IMG/VR virus record: IMGVR_UViG_3300037586_002089
Location: 1-41,261 of that record
Source: a virus
Length of the DNA stretch: 41,261 nucleotides
Reading direction: 5' to 3' (one strand)
Shown here: positions 1-7,799 of the stretch, one piece after another
How positions within the stretch are numbered: the first letter of the stretch is position 1
Layout: every line of letters begins with the position of its first letter
Notes under the pieces: generated by a model
What the model was told of the DNA's origin: nothing
The model's database searches: none
What the model saw: the letters and a program-made list of their open reading frames with translations, nothing else
Made by a program: the position numbers and the translations under genes

Positions 1-1
1 T

Positions 2-340
2 GAAATTGTGTTTGATAAAATTTATGTATTTCAGAATGAGAATGACCATCATCAATTAATATGTACGTATAATGTAGAATACGATGAAGATTTTGTAGAG
101 GGTATACCAGATACTATTTCGCTCCATAGAAAAAAGAATACAAATACTCTCTACACTATCAATGCACTTAATGATTTAATTCGTGAATTGAATAATGGTA
201 GATTAGATAAGACATTTCCTATTGAATGGGAAAATTATAAGAACTGTTTATTACTTACAAATGAAGAAGGACTGAATAAAATACCTACAAGAATTTATAC
301 CATAGTAGATGTAAAAACTTGGGAAAAAGAGAAAAAATAA
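2..340 (+). CDS. Unknown protein, 5'-truncated by window edge
   Basis: The reading frame is open to the left edge (codons GAA ATT precede a GTG at 8), so the gene probably begins outside the window; the GTG at 8 has no ribosome binding site in view. About 110 residues are visible, hydrophilic and rich in Asn, Asp, Glu and Lys, ending in a lysine-rich tail. No signal peptide, membrane segment, cysteine motif or known domain is recognised. It lies directly upstream of the gp32-type gene, separated by a 96-base gap that contains promoter-like sequence, so it probably belongs to a preceding transcription unit. Function unknown. Confidence 0.6.
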   Translation, partial: EIVFDKIYVFQNENDHHQLICTYNVEYDEDFVEGIPDTISLHRKKNTNTLYTINALNDLIRELNNGRLDKTFPIEWENYKNCLLLTNEEGLNKIPTRIYTIVDVKTWEKEKK

Positions 341-341
341 A

Positions 342-377
342 TTGTATTTTCGGATATTCGATTATACTTATTTATGA
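342..377 (+). promoter_or_regulatory. Possible promoter ahead of gp32 gene
   Basis: TTGTAT (342-347) could be a -35 and TATACT (363-368) a -10, but the spacer is only 15 bases. A second TATACT sits at 386-391. The layout TTGT followed about 28-29 bases later by TTTATGA is also seen ahead of the ribonucleotide reductase gene. Weak on its own; the similarity between gaps is the main support. Confidence 0.3.
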
Positions 378-391
378 ATCAGGGTTATACT

Positions 392-430
392 TGATTGAAA
401 ATTGAAAATTAATAACTTAGAAAATGGAGA
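392..430 (+). promoter_or_regulatory. A/U-rich gp32 mRNA leader with 7-base repeats and RBS
   Basis: ATTGAAA is repeated in tandem (394-400, 401-407) and followed by ATTAATA. The stretch has almost no G or C until the ribosome binding site GGAGA (426-430). In T4, gp32 represses its own translation by binding an unstructured A/U-rich leader; the same control here is inference. The RBS is 6 bases before ATG 437 but abuts ATG 431, so it favours the 437 start. Confidence 0.35.
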
Positions 431-436
431 ATGAAA

Positions 437-1198
437 ATGGATTTAAACGCAATTAAAAATCGTCTTAGTCAACTTCAGACTACAAACACTCGAACATCAA
501 ATCTTTGGAAACCTTCACCTGGTACTCAGGTGGTTAGGATAGTTCCTTATAAATTTAATAAGGACAATCCTTTCATTGAGTTGTACTTTCATTATGATTT
601 AGGTGGTAAGAATTATCTTTCACCTGTTTCATTTGGTAGACCCGACCCGATCGAAGAGTTTGCACAGAAACTTAAATCAACAGGTTCAAAAGATGATTAT
701 CGTCTTGGTAGAAAAGTTGAAGCAAAAATGAGAACTTTTGCTCCAGTTGTTGTCCGTGGTGAAGAATCACAGGGTGTACGTTTTTGGGGATTCGGAAAGA
801 CAGTTTATCAAGAACTACTTTCTATTATAGCAGACCCTGATTATGGTGATATTACTGACGCTGTAAGTGGTCGTGATGTCGGTGTAGAGTTCAAAACTGC
901 TGAAGAGACTGGGAAGAATTTTCCTTCAACGTCAATTAGGGTAAAACCTAACCAAACTCCAATTACAGAAGATGCGGCTGAACTTGAATCAATTACAGAA
1001 TCACAGAAAGACATTACTGAAATCTATCAGGAACTTTCTTATGATGATTTGACTCAAGCACTAAATGATTATCTTAATGGTGGTTCAACTGAAACTAAAA
1101 GTAAAGAAGAAACACCTAAAACAGATAGTCCTGTACCTAACGCAGTTAGTGATACTAAAGAAACATCAGCAGCATTTGATGATTTATTCAATAGTTAA
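437..1198 (+). CDS. 32: ssDNA-binding protein, gp32-like
   Basis: Single-stranded DNA-binding protein that coats replication and recombination intermediates and coordinates UvsX, helicase and polymerase. The protein (253 aa from ATG 437) has the gp32-style basic, aromatic N-terminal core (for example NLWKPSPGTQVVRIVPYKF, then FHYDLGGKNYLSPVSFG), and a long acidic, Ser/Thr-rich C-terminal region ending in AAFDDLFNS, the type of tail that recruits partner proteins. It contains no cysteine, so the zinc-binding subdomain of T4 gp32 is absent. Start 437 is chosen over in-frame ATG 431 because GGAGA at 426-430 is correctly spaced only for 437. It is followed by a structured element and then uvsX, a typical T4-like neighbourhood. 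Confidence 0.88.
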   Translation: MDLNAIKNRLSQLQTTNTRTSNLWKPSPGTQVVRIVPYKFNKDNPFIELYFHYDLGGKNYLSPVSFGRPDPIEEFAQKLKSTGSKDDYRLGRKVEAKMRTFAPVVVRGEESQGVRFWGFGKTVYQELLSIIADPDYGDITDAVSGRDVGVEFKTAEETGKNFPSTSIRVKPNQTPITEDAAELESITESQKDITEIYQELSYDDLTQALNDYLNGGSTETKSKEETPKTDSPVPNAVSDTKETSAAFDDLFNS

Positions 1199-1213
1199 AT
1201 AAAAAACAAGATC

Positions 1214-1280
1214 GTGGGTGGCAGTCTACAGATCGAAGACCAGAGTTGGCTGTTATTGTACGCCTAACCACCCACATTTT
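1214..1280 (+). ncRNA. Branched RNA structure with 3' T-run (terminator or leader RNA)
   Basis: An 8-bp perfect stem GTGGGTGG (1214-1221)/CCACCCAC (1268-1275) closes two hairpins: GTCT (1224-1227)/AGAC (1237-1240) with a 9-base loop, and TTGGC (1246-1250)/GCCTAA (1262-1267, one bulged T) with an 11-base loop. ATTTTT follows directly (1276-1281). GC-rich pairing stands out in this AT-rich gap. The T-run suggests rho-independent termination after gp32, but a simple terminator does not need a three-way junction, so a small RNA or a uvsX leader element is possible. It resembles a tRNA without a T-arm but is not called as one. No known family was recognised. Confidence 0.5.
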
Positions 1281-1307
1281 TACTAACAATAAAATTGGAG
1301 ATAATTT

Positions 1308-2399
1308 ATGTCAACAAGAGATGAATTAGCTGGTGTTTTAGCTGACACTTTAAATAAACAATTCAAGGATATGAAAGTAGCATATTTTTTGGATGGTACA
1401 GATATAACACCTACTGATATAAAAGATTTCGTATCTACCGGTTCTACTATATTAGATTTAGCAATATCAAATAAACCTAACGGTGGAATAGCTGTAGGTA
1501 GAATTACAGAAATCAACGGATTAGAGTCAAGTGGTAAATCACTACTTGGAGCTCATATCTTAGCTGAAACTCAAAGACGAGGTGGAGTAGCTGTATACAT
1601 TGATACTGAAACTTCAGTAAGTCCAGAATTTCTTAAAGCGATAGGCGTTGAAGTAGATAGTATGTTATATTTACATTTGGAAACTGTTGAAGATATATTT
1701 GAAGCAGTTGAAGAAATTGTTGTAAAAGTTCGTGAATCAGATAAAGATAGGTTAGTAACCATTCTTGTAGATTCACTTGCTGCAGCAACTACTAAAGTTG
1801 AGTTAGAAGCCGATTTTGATAAAGATGGTTGGGCTACTGCTAAAGCAATTATTATATCAAAAGCGATGAGGAAGATTACTCAAATGATTGGTAGAGAAAA
1901 GATAGCTTTAGTATTTACCAATCAACTTAGACAAAAACTCGGTGTAATGTTTGGAGACCCTTGGACTACAAGTGGTGGAAAGGCATTACCATTTCATGCA
2001 TCAACTCGTATTAGATTAAAGAATATCGGTCAAATTAAAGATGTTAAAAAGAATACTATTGGTATGAAAATGAAAGCTCAAGTCATTAAAAATAGACTTG
2101 GACCACCTATGAGACACGCAGATTTCGAATTATATTTTGAAACTGGTATTGATAATGAAGGTAGTTGGTTACAGGTATTAAAAGATCATAAACTTGTGAA
2201 ACAGGGTGGAGCGTGGTATACAATGCTTAATCATAAAGGTGAAGAACTTAAATTTCAATCTAAAGATTGGTCAAAACAACTTACTGATATTGAATTTAAA
2301 GAATATTGTTATAATTTAATTTGTGATAAAATGATTTTAAAATATGATAAGAATTTCGGTATTGATGATGTAGTTGTGGAAGAGGAATTTAGTGAGTAA
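1308..2399 (+). CDS. uvsX: UvsX RecA-like recombinase
   Basis: Strand-exchange ATPase of the RecA/Rad51 superfamily, used by T4-like phages for recombination-dependent replication and repair; it acts on gp32-coated ssDNA. The protein is 363 aa. Visible motifs are Walker A GLESSGKS at residues 71-78, a catalytic Glu region in YIDTETSVS (about 98-106), and Walker B ILVDSLAAA at 152-160, followed by a TNQLRQKLG stretch typical of RecA loop regions. The acidic C-terminus (VVVEEEFSE) is usual. ATG 1308 has TTGGAG at 1295-1300 with 7-base spacing. The gene follows the structured element at 1214-1280 and overlaps the exonuclease gene by 8 bases, suggesting translational coupling. Confidence 0.95.
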   Translation: MSTRDELAGVLADTLNKQFKDMKVAYFLDGTDITPTDIKDFVSTGSTILDLAISNKPNGGIAVGRITEINGLESSGKSLLGAHILAETQRRGGVAVYIDTETSVSPEFLKAIGVEVDSMLYLHLETVEDIFEAVEEIVVKVRESDKDRLVTILVDSLAAATTKVELEADFDKDGWATAKAIIISKAMRKITQMIGREKIALVFTNQLRQKLGVMFGDPWTTSGGKALPFHASTRIRLKNIGQIKDVKKNTIGMKMKAQVIKNRLGPPMRHADFELYFETGIDNEGSWLQVLKDHKLVKQGGAWYTMLNHKGEELKFQSKDWSKQLTDIEFKEYCYNLICDKMILKYDKNFGIDDVVVEEEFSE

Positions 2400-3408
2400 T
2401 GCAAAGTATTTATCTATATTTGAGGAAATAAAGAAAAAAGGTGGCTCATTAGACGAAGGTGAACCTAACGATAAGGTACTTATAATAGATGGCTTAAATA
2501 CTTTTATTAGAGTATTTAGTGTTATACCAACTACCAATGATGATGGTATTCATGTTGGTGGAATAGTCGGTTTTCTAAGAAGTATTGGTTACACCATAAA
2601 TATGATTAGGCCTACTCGAACTATCATAGTATTTGATGGGAAGGGTGGGTCTACTCATCGTCGCAAATTATATCCAAAGTATAAAGATAAACGTAAAACA
2701 AAATATAGAGTAAATCGTTCATACGACTTCGCATCTCCTGAAGATGAGAAACAGAATATGATAATGCAGTTACAGAGAATAGTTGAGTATTTAGAGACAC
2801 TACCTGTAACTGTTTTGTCCTATGATAATATTGAGGCTGATGATACGATAGGTTATCTTTGTAGACAAGTTCTTACTGAATCAGAAATTATAGTTATGTC
2901 TACAGATAAAGATTTTCTTCAGTTGGCAAATGCTAGAATTAAAATATGGAGTCCGACTAAAAAGAAAATGTATGATGAGAAAGCTGTGTTAGATGAATAT
3001 GGTATAACATCTCATAATCTTATTTGGTATAGAGTATTAGATGGTGATAAATCAGATAACATACCTGGTGTAAGAGGTTTAGGATTAAAAACTATACAAA
3101 AGAAATTACCGTTTTTGAGTGAAAATCGTATAGTTGAGATGGATGAAGTTATTACAGAATTACCAGAATCAAAAGATGTTATAGAATTAAATTATAAATT
3201 AATGCAATTATCAGATGTACATATAACTGGTTCAACTAAAACAAAAATAATTGAAAAAATGCGTGAACCTATCAATAGATTAATAAAGTTTAAATTTCAA
3301 AAAATGTTTTTAGAGGATAAGTTATTTACTGCACTACCTAATGTAATAAGTTGGTTAGCAAATACATTTAATCAATTGAATCATTATGCTGAGAAAACGC
3401 ATGAGTAA
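2392..3408 (+). CDS. rnh: RNase H / 5'-3' FEN-type exonuclease
   Basis: Flap-endonuclease-family nuclease that removes RNA primers from Okazaki fragments in T4-like replication. Metal-binding acidic motifs are in order: VLIIDGLNTFIR, TIIVFDGKGGSTHRRKLYPK, NIEADDTIG, STDKDFLQL, and the helix-hairpin-helix-like DGDKSDNIPGVRGLGLKT. All expected aspartates appear present. I choose GTG 2392 (338 aa, MSNAKYLSIFEE), because GAGGAA at 2382-2387 is correctly spaced and the overlap with uvsX is only 8 bases; an upstream TTG at 2374 has no such support. It overlaps the following methyltransferase start by 8 bases, so translation is probably coupled. Confidence 0.93.
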   Translation: MSNAKYLSIFEEIKKKGGSLDEGEPNDKVLIIDGLNTFIRVFSVIPTTNDDGIHVGGIVGFLRSIGYTINMIRPTRTIIVFDGKGGSTHRRKLYPKYKDKRKTKYRVNRSYDFASPEDEKQNMIMQLQRIVEYLETLPVTVLSYDNIEADDTIGYLCRQVLTESEIIVMSTDKDFLQLANARIKIWSPTKKKMYDEKAVLDEYGITSHNLIWYRVLDGDKSDNIPGVRGLGLKTIQKKLPFLSENRIVEMDEVITELPESKDVIELNYKLMQLSDVHITGSTKTKIIEKMREPINRLIKFKFQKMFLEDKLFTALPNVISWLANTFNQLNHYAEKTHE

Positions 3409-4273
3409 AGAGTATAAGAAAGTATTACCATTAAAAGATAATGAAAAAGTTATAGATCAAATCGGTTGGTTACCTTTATCTGTTGTTGAACCTACAAGGA
3501 AGACTAAAAAAATATGGAAAAATGCTTATTTAAATGACGGATTAGATGAACAACGTAGGAGTGAAGAAGCAAAGTATTTAAGTGGATTGGGATTTAGTGA
3601 ATTCCACGCGGGTCTAACAGAAGATATAATACATTACTGGTCAGTAGTTGATAGTGTAGTAGTTGATCCATTTGCAGGTAGGGCTACAAGAGCATTTGTA
3701 ACTACTAAGTTAGGTAGAAAATATTATGGTTATGATATATCACCTAAGACAGTTGAAAGAGTTAAAAAACATTTAGACAGTTACAACATTGACACTACTA
3801 TTTATTTAGAGAATGGTTGTGAAATGAAACATACTGCAAATGATTTTGCAGATTTAGTTATGACTTGTCCACCGTATCATCAATTAGAAAAATATGAATC
3901 TGTTGAAAATCAACTATCAGATATAAAAGATTATGAAGCGTTTTTAGGAATGTTAAAGGTATGCGCAGTAAATATAAAAAGAGTTTTAAAACCAGGTGGA
4001 TTTTTAGTTTGGGTATGCGCAGATTGGAGAGATAGTAATGAGTTTCGTTCATTTCATACTGATTCAATTAGAATGTTTAAGAATGTAGGATTAAAGTATC
4101 ACGATATAATAGTGATGAAAAATAAAAGTCCGTTTGCTAGTATGCAGATTGGTAAAGTAGCCGCAAATAGATATACAAGTAAAATTCATGAATATATTTT
4201 AGTGTTTAGAAAAGAGGGAGAATTGAAATATCCGTCAGAACATATAAGAAAACAAGTAAGTAAATGGTGGTAA
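3401..4273 (+). CDS. DNA methyltransferase (N4-cytosine/N6-adenine type)
   Basis: Predicted SAM-dependent DNA amino-methyltransferase, 290 aa from ATG 3401. The SAM-binding motif I is DPFAGRATRAF (from residue 89) with YYGYDISP following; the catalytic motif IV is TCPPYHQLEKY (from residue 155), a variant of the (D/N/S)PPY motif. Motif IV here precedes a conserved VLKPGGFLVWVCADW segment, and the C-terminus has IHEYILVFRK, usual for this fold. No specificity domain or restriction partner is visible, so it looks like an orphan enzyme, possibly for evading host restriction or marking phage DNA. ATG 3401 overlaps the rnh stop by 8 bases; the alternative ATG at 3386 is less well placed. Target base and sequence are not deducible. 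Confidence 0.82.
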   Translation: MSKEYKKVLPLKDNEKVIDQIGWLPLSVVEPTRKTKKIWKNAYLNDGLDEQRRSEEAKYLSGLGFSEFHAGLTEDIIHYWSVVDSVVVDPFAGRATRAFVTTKLGRKYYGYDISPKTVERVKKHLDSYNIDTTIYLENGCEMKHTANDFADLVMTCPPYHQLEKYESVENQLSDIKDYEAFLGMLKVCAVNIKRVLKPGGFLVWVCADWRDSNEFRSFHTDSIRMFKNVGLKYHDIIVMKNKSPFASMQIGKVAANRYTSKIHEYILVFRKEGELKYPSEHIRKQVSKWW

Positions 4274-4274
4274 A

Positions 4275-5642
4275 ATGAGTGAAACATTAACACACTTCGG
4301 AACATCATTTCAATCTAAGATTATAGCATCGCTTTTATTAGATGTAAAATTTATTCAAACTATTAGTGATATATTAGATTCATCTATGTTTGATTCTGAT
4401 TCTAATAAATGGTTAGTTAAAACAATTAGAGATTATTATTATGAATATAAAAAACAACCGACACTTGAAGTTTTAAAATTTAAAGTTGATGAAATAGAGA
4501 ATGATATATTAAAAGTCGGAGTCGTAGATAAATTAAGAGAAGTTTGGAAAAATGTAGAGGCTACAGATTTAGAATTTGTTCAATCTGAAACATTAGATTT
4601 TTGTAAAAATCAAACATTAAAAAGTGCAATCTTAGAATCAGTTGATTTATTAGAAAATAAAAATTATGAAGGTATAAAAACTATTATTGATGAAGCGATG
4701 AAGGCTGGTACTACAAGAGATTTAGGACATGATTATATTACATCGTTAGAAGAGAGATTAACGAAGTCAGCGAGAGATACTATAAAAACACCCTGGGATG
4801 TTATTAATGAAATAATGGATGGTGGATTAGGTACTGGTGAATTAGGTGTTATAGTAGCACCAGCTGGTATAGGTAAATCTTGGACATTACAAGCTATAGG
4901 AGCTGGAGCGTTAAAGAATAAAAAATCTATTGTACATTATACATTAGAATTAAACGAGAATTATGTTGGTTTAAGATATGACTCTATTTTTAGTGGAGTA
5001 ACAACTTCAAATGTTAAGTATTATAAAGAAGATGTTGAAAAAAAGATATCAACTCTTGGTGGTAAATTATTAATAAAATATTTTCCAACAAAGGCAGCTT
5101 CAGTTCAAACAATAGGATCTCATTTAAAACAAATAGAATTAAGTGGTAATAAACCAGATTTGGTTTTAGTTGATTATGCGGATATAGTAAAACCTACGGG
5201 ACAATTTAGAGAAAAACGACATGCGATTGGTAATATATATGAAGATTTAAGAGGACTTGCAGGTGAAGTAGAAGTTCCAATATGGACAGCTTCACAAGCG
5301 AATCGTTCAGCGTTAGAAGAAGAAATTATTGGTGCAGATAAAGTTGCTGAAGATTATTCAAAGGTTATGACTTCAGATTTTGTTATGAGTATGAGTAGAA
5401 AAGTAGAAGATAAAATAGCTAATACTGGTAGATTCCATATAATTAAAAACAGATTTGGTATAGATGGAGTTACATATCCATCTACTATTAATACGAATAT
5501 TGGTCAAGTTCAGATATATGAAGGTAGTAGTCAGTTTGGTAAAGAAGCACAAAGTAAAATGGATAACAAAGAAGAATTTTTAAGAAAAGAATTAGCTAAC
5601 AAATATAAAGATATGGAAAATAAAGTAGAAGGATTTGAATAA
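4275..5642 (+). CDS. 41: Replicative DNA helicase, gp41/DnaB-like
   Basis: Hexameric 5'-3' replicative helicase of the DnaB/gp41 group, which unwinds DNA ahead of gp43. The protein is 455 aa, close to T4 gp41. The N-terminal part is helical and DnaB-like; the RecA-like C-terminal domain carries Walker A APAGIGKS at residues 195-202, Walker B LVLVDYADI at 296-304, and the sensor region IWTASQANRSA downstream. The ATG lies 1 base after the methyltransferase stop and uses GGTGG (4266-4270) as its ribosome binding site. No primase gene (gp61) is found in this window, so it must lie elsewhere. Confidence 0.93.
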   Translation: MSETLTHFGTSFQSKIIASLLLDVKFIQTISDILDSSMFDSDSNKWLVKTIRDYYYEYKKQPTLEVLKFKVDEIENDILKVGVVDKLREVWKNVEATDLEFVQSETLDFCKNQTLKSAILESVDLLENKNYEGIKTIIDEAMKAGTTRDLGHDYITSLEERLTKSARDTIKTPWDVINEIMDGGLGTGELGVIVAPAGIGKSWTLQAIGAGALKNKKSIVHYTLELNENYVGLRYDSIFSGVTTSNVKYYKEDVEKKISTLGGKLLIKYFPTKAASVQTIGSHLKQIELSGNKPDLVLVDYADIVKPTGQFREKRHAIGNIYEDLRGLAGEVEVPIWTASQANRSALEEEIIGADKVAEDYSKVMTSDFVMSMSRKVEDKIANTGRFHIIKNRFGIDGVTYPSTINTNIGQVQIYEGSSQFGKEAQSKMDNKEEFLRKELANKYKDMENKVEGFE

Positions 5643-5643
5643 A

Positions 5644-5673
5644 TTGTGATTTTAGTTTTGTATATATTATATT
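5644..5673 (+). promoter_or_regulatory. Probable promoter for the RNR gene
   Basis: TTGTGA (5644-5649), an 18-base spacer and TATATT (5668-5673) form a sigma70-like promoter in the 75-base gap after the helicase gene. The gap also holds TGTATATAT (5659-5667), a 9-mer shared with the element ahead of gp45. The RNR ribosome binding site is AGGAG (5705-5709). A tiny out-of-frame ATG AAT GGT TAA (5714-5725) overlaps the true start. Confidence 0.45.
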
Positions 5674-5717
5674 TATGATTGTTACACGATTAAGATTACA
5701 ACGTAGGAGTTAAATGA

Positions 5718-7709
5718 ATGGTTAAATTTCAGTTATCAGAAAATTTTATAGATAAGTATAAAAGAAAAAGACCACCCTTCGGTTTCAATGGATTAGGTGA
5801 ATTAGTTTATATGAGAACATATTCTCGTATTAAAAAAAATGGTAAAAATGAAAGATGGTGGGAAACTGTTCGTAGAGTTGTAGAAGGTACATATTCTATG
5901 CAGATGTACTGGATTGAATCTCATAAGTTAGGTTGGAATCCCTGGCAAGCACAGCGGTCAGCACAAGAAATGTATGACCGTATTTTTTATATGAAATTTT
6001 TACCACCAGGTCGAGGTCTTTGGGCTATGGGAACCGCTATTACAGAAGAAAAAGGGTTGTATGCGGCACTTAATAATTGTGCATTCGTATCTACTTCTAC
6101 ACTTAAAGAGGATTATGCAAAACCATTTTGTTTCCTTATGGATGCAAGTATGTTAGGTGTAGGTGTAGGTTTCGATACAAAAGGTGCTGGTGAAATTATT
6201 ATTAAAGGTATCAATCGAGACAGAAAAGAAGAAATTTATATGATACCTGATACACGTGAGGGTTGGGTAGAATCATTAAGACTATTACTGGAAAGTTACT
6301 TTCATGGAATGCCATTAATAGAGTTCGACTATAATCAAATTAGAGACGCTGGTGAACCGATTAGGGGGTTTGGTGGAGTATCAAGTGGACACGAACCATT
6401 AAAAGAAATTCATGAAGAGATTAGAGAAGTTTTAGATAAAAATACAGGTGAACCGATTACTGTTACTACTATTGTTGATATTATGAATCTAATAGGAAAA
6501 TGTGTAGTTGCAGGTAATGTTCGTAGAACTGCAGAAATTGTATTTGGTGATCCATATGATGAGGAATATTTAGATTTAAAAAACTATAAAGTAAATAAAC
6601 ATAGAGAAACATACGGCTGGACTTCTAACAATTCAATATACGCAGAACTTGGTATGGATTATACTGATGTATGTAAACGAATAAATGATAATGGAGAACC
6701 TGGATTTGCTTGGTTAGAAAATATGAGAAGTTATAGTAGATTAAAAAATGGTAAAGATGACAAAGACCATAGAGCAGCTGGTGGTAATCCTTGTCTTGAA
6801 CAAACACTTGAATCATATGAGTTATGTTGTTTAGTAGAGACATTTCCTAACAATCACGAATCTTTAGATGATTATAAGAGGACATTAAAATATGCTTATC
6901 TCTACGCTAAGACTGTAACACTTGGTAAAACACATTGGCCTGATACTAATAGAGTTATGTTGAGAAATCGTAGAATTGGATGTAGTGTAAGTGGGGTAGC
7001 TCAATTTATTACGAAACATGGGATGGAAGACCTAAGAAAATGGTTAGAAAAGGGATATAAGACAATACAAAATTGGGATTGTGTATATTCAGATTGGTTA
7101 GCAGTACCTCGTTCAATTAAAACTACTTCAGTTAAGCCAAGTGGTACAGTTTCACTCTTAGTAGGAGCAACTCCTGGAATGCATTATCCTGAGAGTCGTT
7201 TTTACATACGTAGAATGAGATTATCAAAACATTCAGAGTTAATAGAACCATTAAAAAAGGCAAATTATACAATAGAACCAGCTTTTGGTTCTGAAGATTC
7301 TACAGTTGTGGTTGAAATTCCAGTTGATGTTGGTGAAGATATAAGAACAGCGGCCGAACTTTCGATTTGGGAACAATTCAGTTTAGCTGCATTCTTACAA
7401 CGACATTGGGCAGATAATCAAGTTAGTTGTACTGCTACATTCGACCCTGAAACTGAATCGCACGAATTACCACACGTGTTAAACTATTTTCAATATAGAT
7501 TAAAAGGTATTTCACTATTACCAAGACACCCATCAGGAGCATATAAACAAATGCCTTATGAAGCAATTGATGAAAAAAAATATAATACTGAAGTTGGTAG
7601 ACTTAAATATTTAAGTTTTGTTGGTGTTGAAGGTGAAGAAGCAGAAGTAGATAAGTTTTGTAATAATGACGCGTGTGAATTACCTGGAGAACCCGTAAAA
7701 AACGCTTGA
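5718..7709 (+). CDS. nrdJ: Adenosylcobalamin-dependent ribonucleoside-triphosphate reductase (class II)
   Basis: Reduces ribonucleoside triphosphates to dNTPs using coenzyme B12, supplying phage replication. The 663 aa protein is of the monomeric type known from Lactobacillus leichmannii (739 aa there). The active-site loop GGNPCLEQ places the thiyl cysteine at C359 and the glutamate at E361. The redox pair is C121 (in NNCAFVST) and C370, whose spacing to C359 matches the reference enzyme's C408/C419. The C-terminal relay pair is C648/C653 (CNNDAC). A VKPSGTVSLL segment is the phosphate-binding loop typical of the family. No class I nrdA/nrdB is in the window. ATG 5718 is preferred by AGGAG 8 bases upstream. 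It probably has its own promoter. Confidence 0.94.
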   Translation: MVKFQLSENFIDKYKRKRPPFGFNGLGELVYMRTYSRIKKNGKNERWWETVRRVVEGTYSMQMYWIESHKLGWNPWQAQRSAQEMYDRIFYMKFLPPGRGLWAMGTAITEEKGLYAALNNCAFVSTSTLKEDYAKPFCFLMDASMLGVGVGFDTKGAGEIIIKGINRDRKEEIYMIPDTREGWVESLRLLLESYFHGMPLIEFDYNQIRDAGEPIRGFGGVSSGHEPLKEIHEEIREVLDKNTGEPITVTTIVDIMNLIGKCVVAGNVRRTAEIVFGDPYDEEYLDLKNYKVNKHRETYGWTSNNSIYAELGMDYTDVCKRINDNGEPGFAWLENMRSYSRLKNGKDDKDHRAAGGNPCLEQTLESYELCCLVETFPNNHESLDDYKRTLKYAYLYAKTVTLGKTHWPDTNRVMLRNRRIGCSVSGVAQFITKHGMEDLRKWLEKGYKTIQNWDCVYSDWLAVPRSIKTTSVKPSGTVSLLVGATPGMHYPESRFYIRRMRLSKHSELIEPLKKANYTIEPAFGSEDSTVVVEIPVDVGEDIRTAAELSIWEQFSLAAFLQRHWADNQVSCTATFDPETESHELPHVLNYFQYRLKGISLLPRHPSGAYKQMPYEAIDEKKYNTEVGRLKYLSFVGVEGEEAEVDKFCNNDACELPGEPVKNA

Positions 7710-7735
7710 CTTGTATAGGTTTTTATTCGTATATT
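7706..7735 (+). promoter_or_regulatory. Probable promoter for DNA polymerase gene
   Basis: TTGACT (7706-7711), an 18-base spacer and TATATT (7730-7735) form the best sigma70-like promoter in the window. The -35 overlaps the RNR stop codon. The spacing is the same as in the promoter ahead of the RNR gene. The predicted start of transcription (about 7742) leaves GAGGTG (7751-7756) inside the message. Confidence 0.5.
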
Positions 7736-7750
7736 CATATAACATAAATA

Positions 7751-7799
7751 GAGGTGTATAATTTACCAGAATATATTTTACGATAGAAGATCAAATAAA
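7751..7799 (+). promoter_or_regulatory. RBS and probable non-AUG start / N-terminal extension of DNA polymerase
   Basis: GAGGTG (7751-7756) is a good ribosome binding site but is 43 bases from ATG 7800, which itself has none. The polymerase frame stays open upstream from 7752 with no ATG, GTG or TTG; AUU at 7761 is correctly spaced from GAGGTG, and AUA at 7758 and 7773 are alternatives. The added residues would read YQNIFYDRRSNK before MHIWDD, which looks like a normal polymerase N-terminus rather than leader sequence. Confidence 0.5.

Noticed and set aside
1214-1275. tRNA gene
   Set aside because: An acceptor-like stem and D-arm-like and anticodon-arm-like hairpins exist, but there is no T-arm, no TTCGA-type loop and an 11-base loop instead of 7.
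1214-1275. Purine-type riboswitch (three-way junction of similar length)
   Set aside because: The conserved junction and loop sequences of that class are absent, and uvsX is not an expected target.
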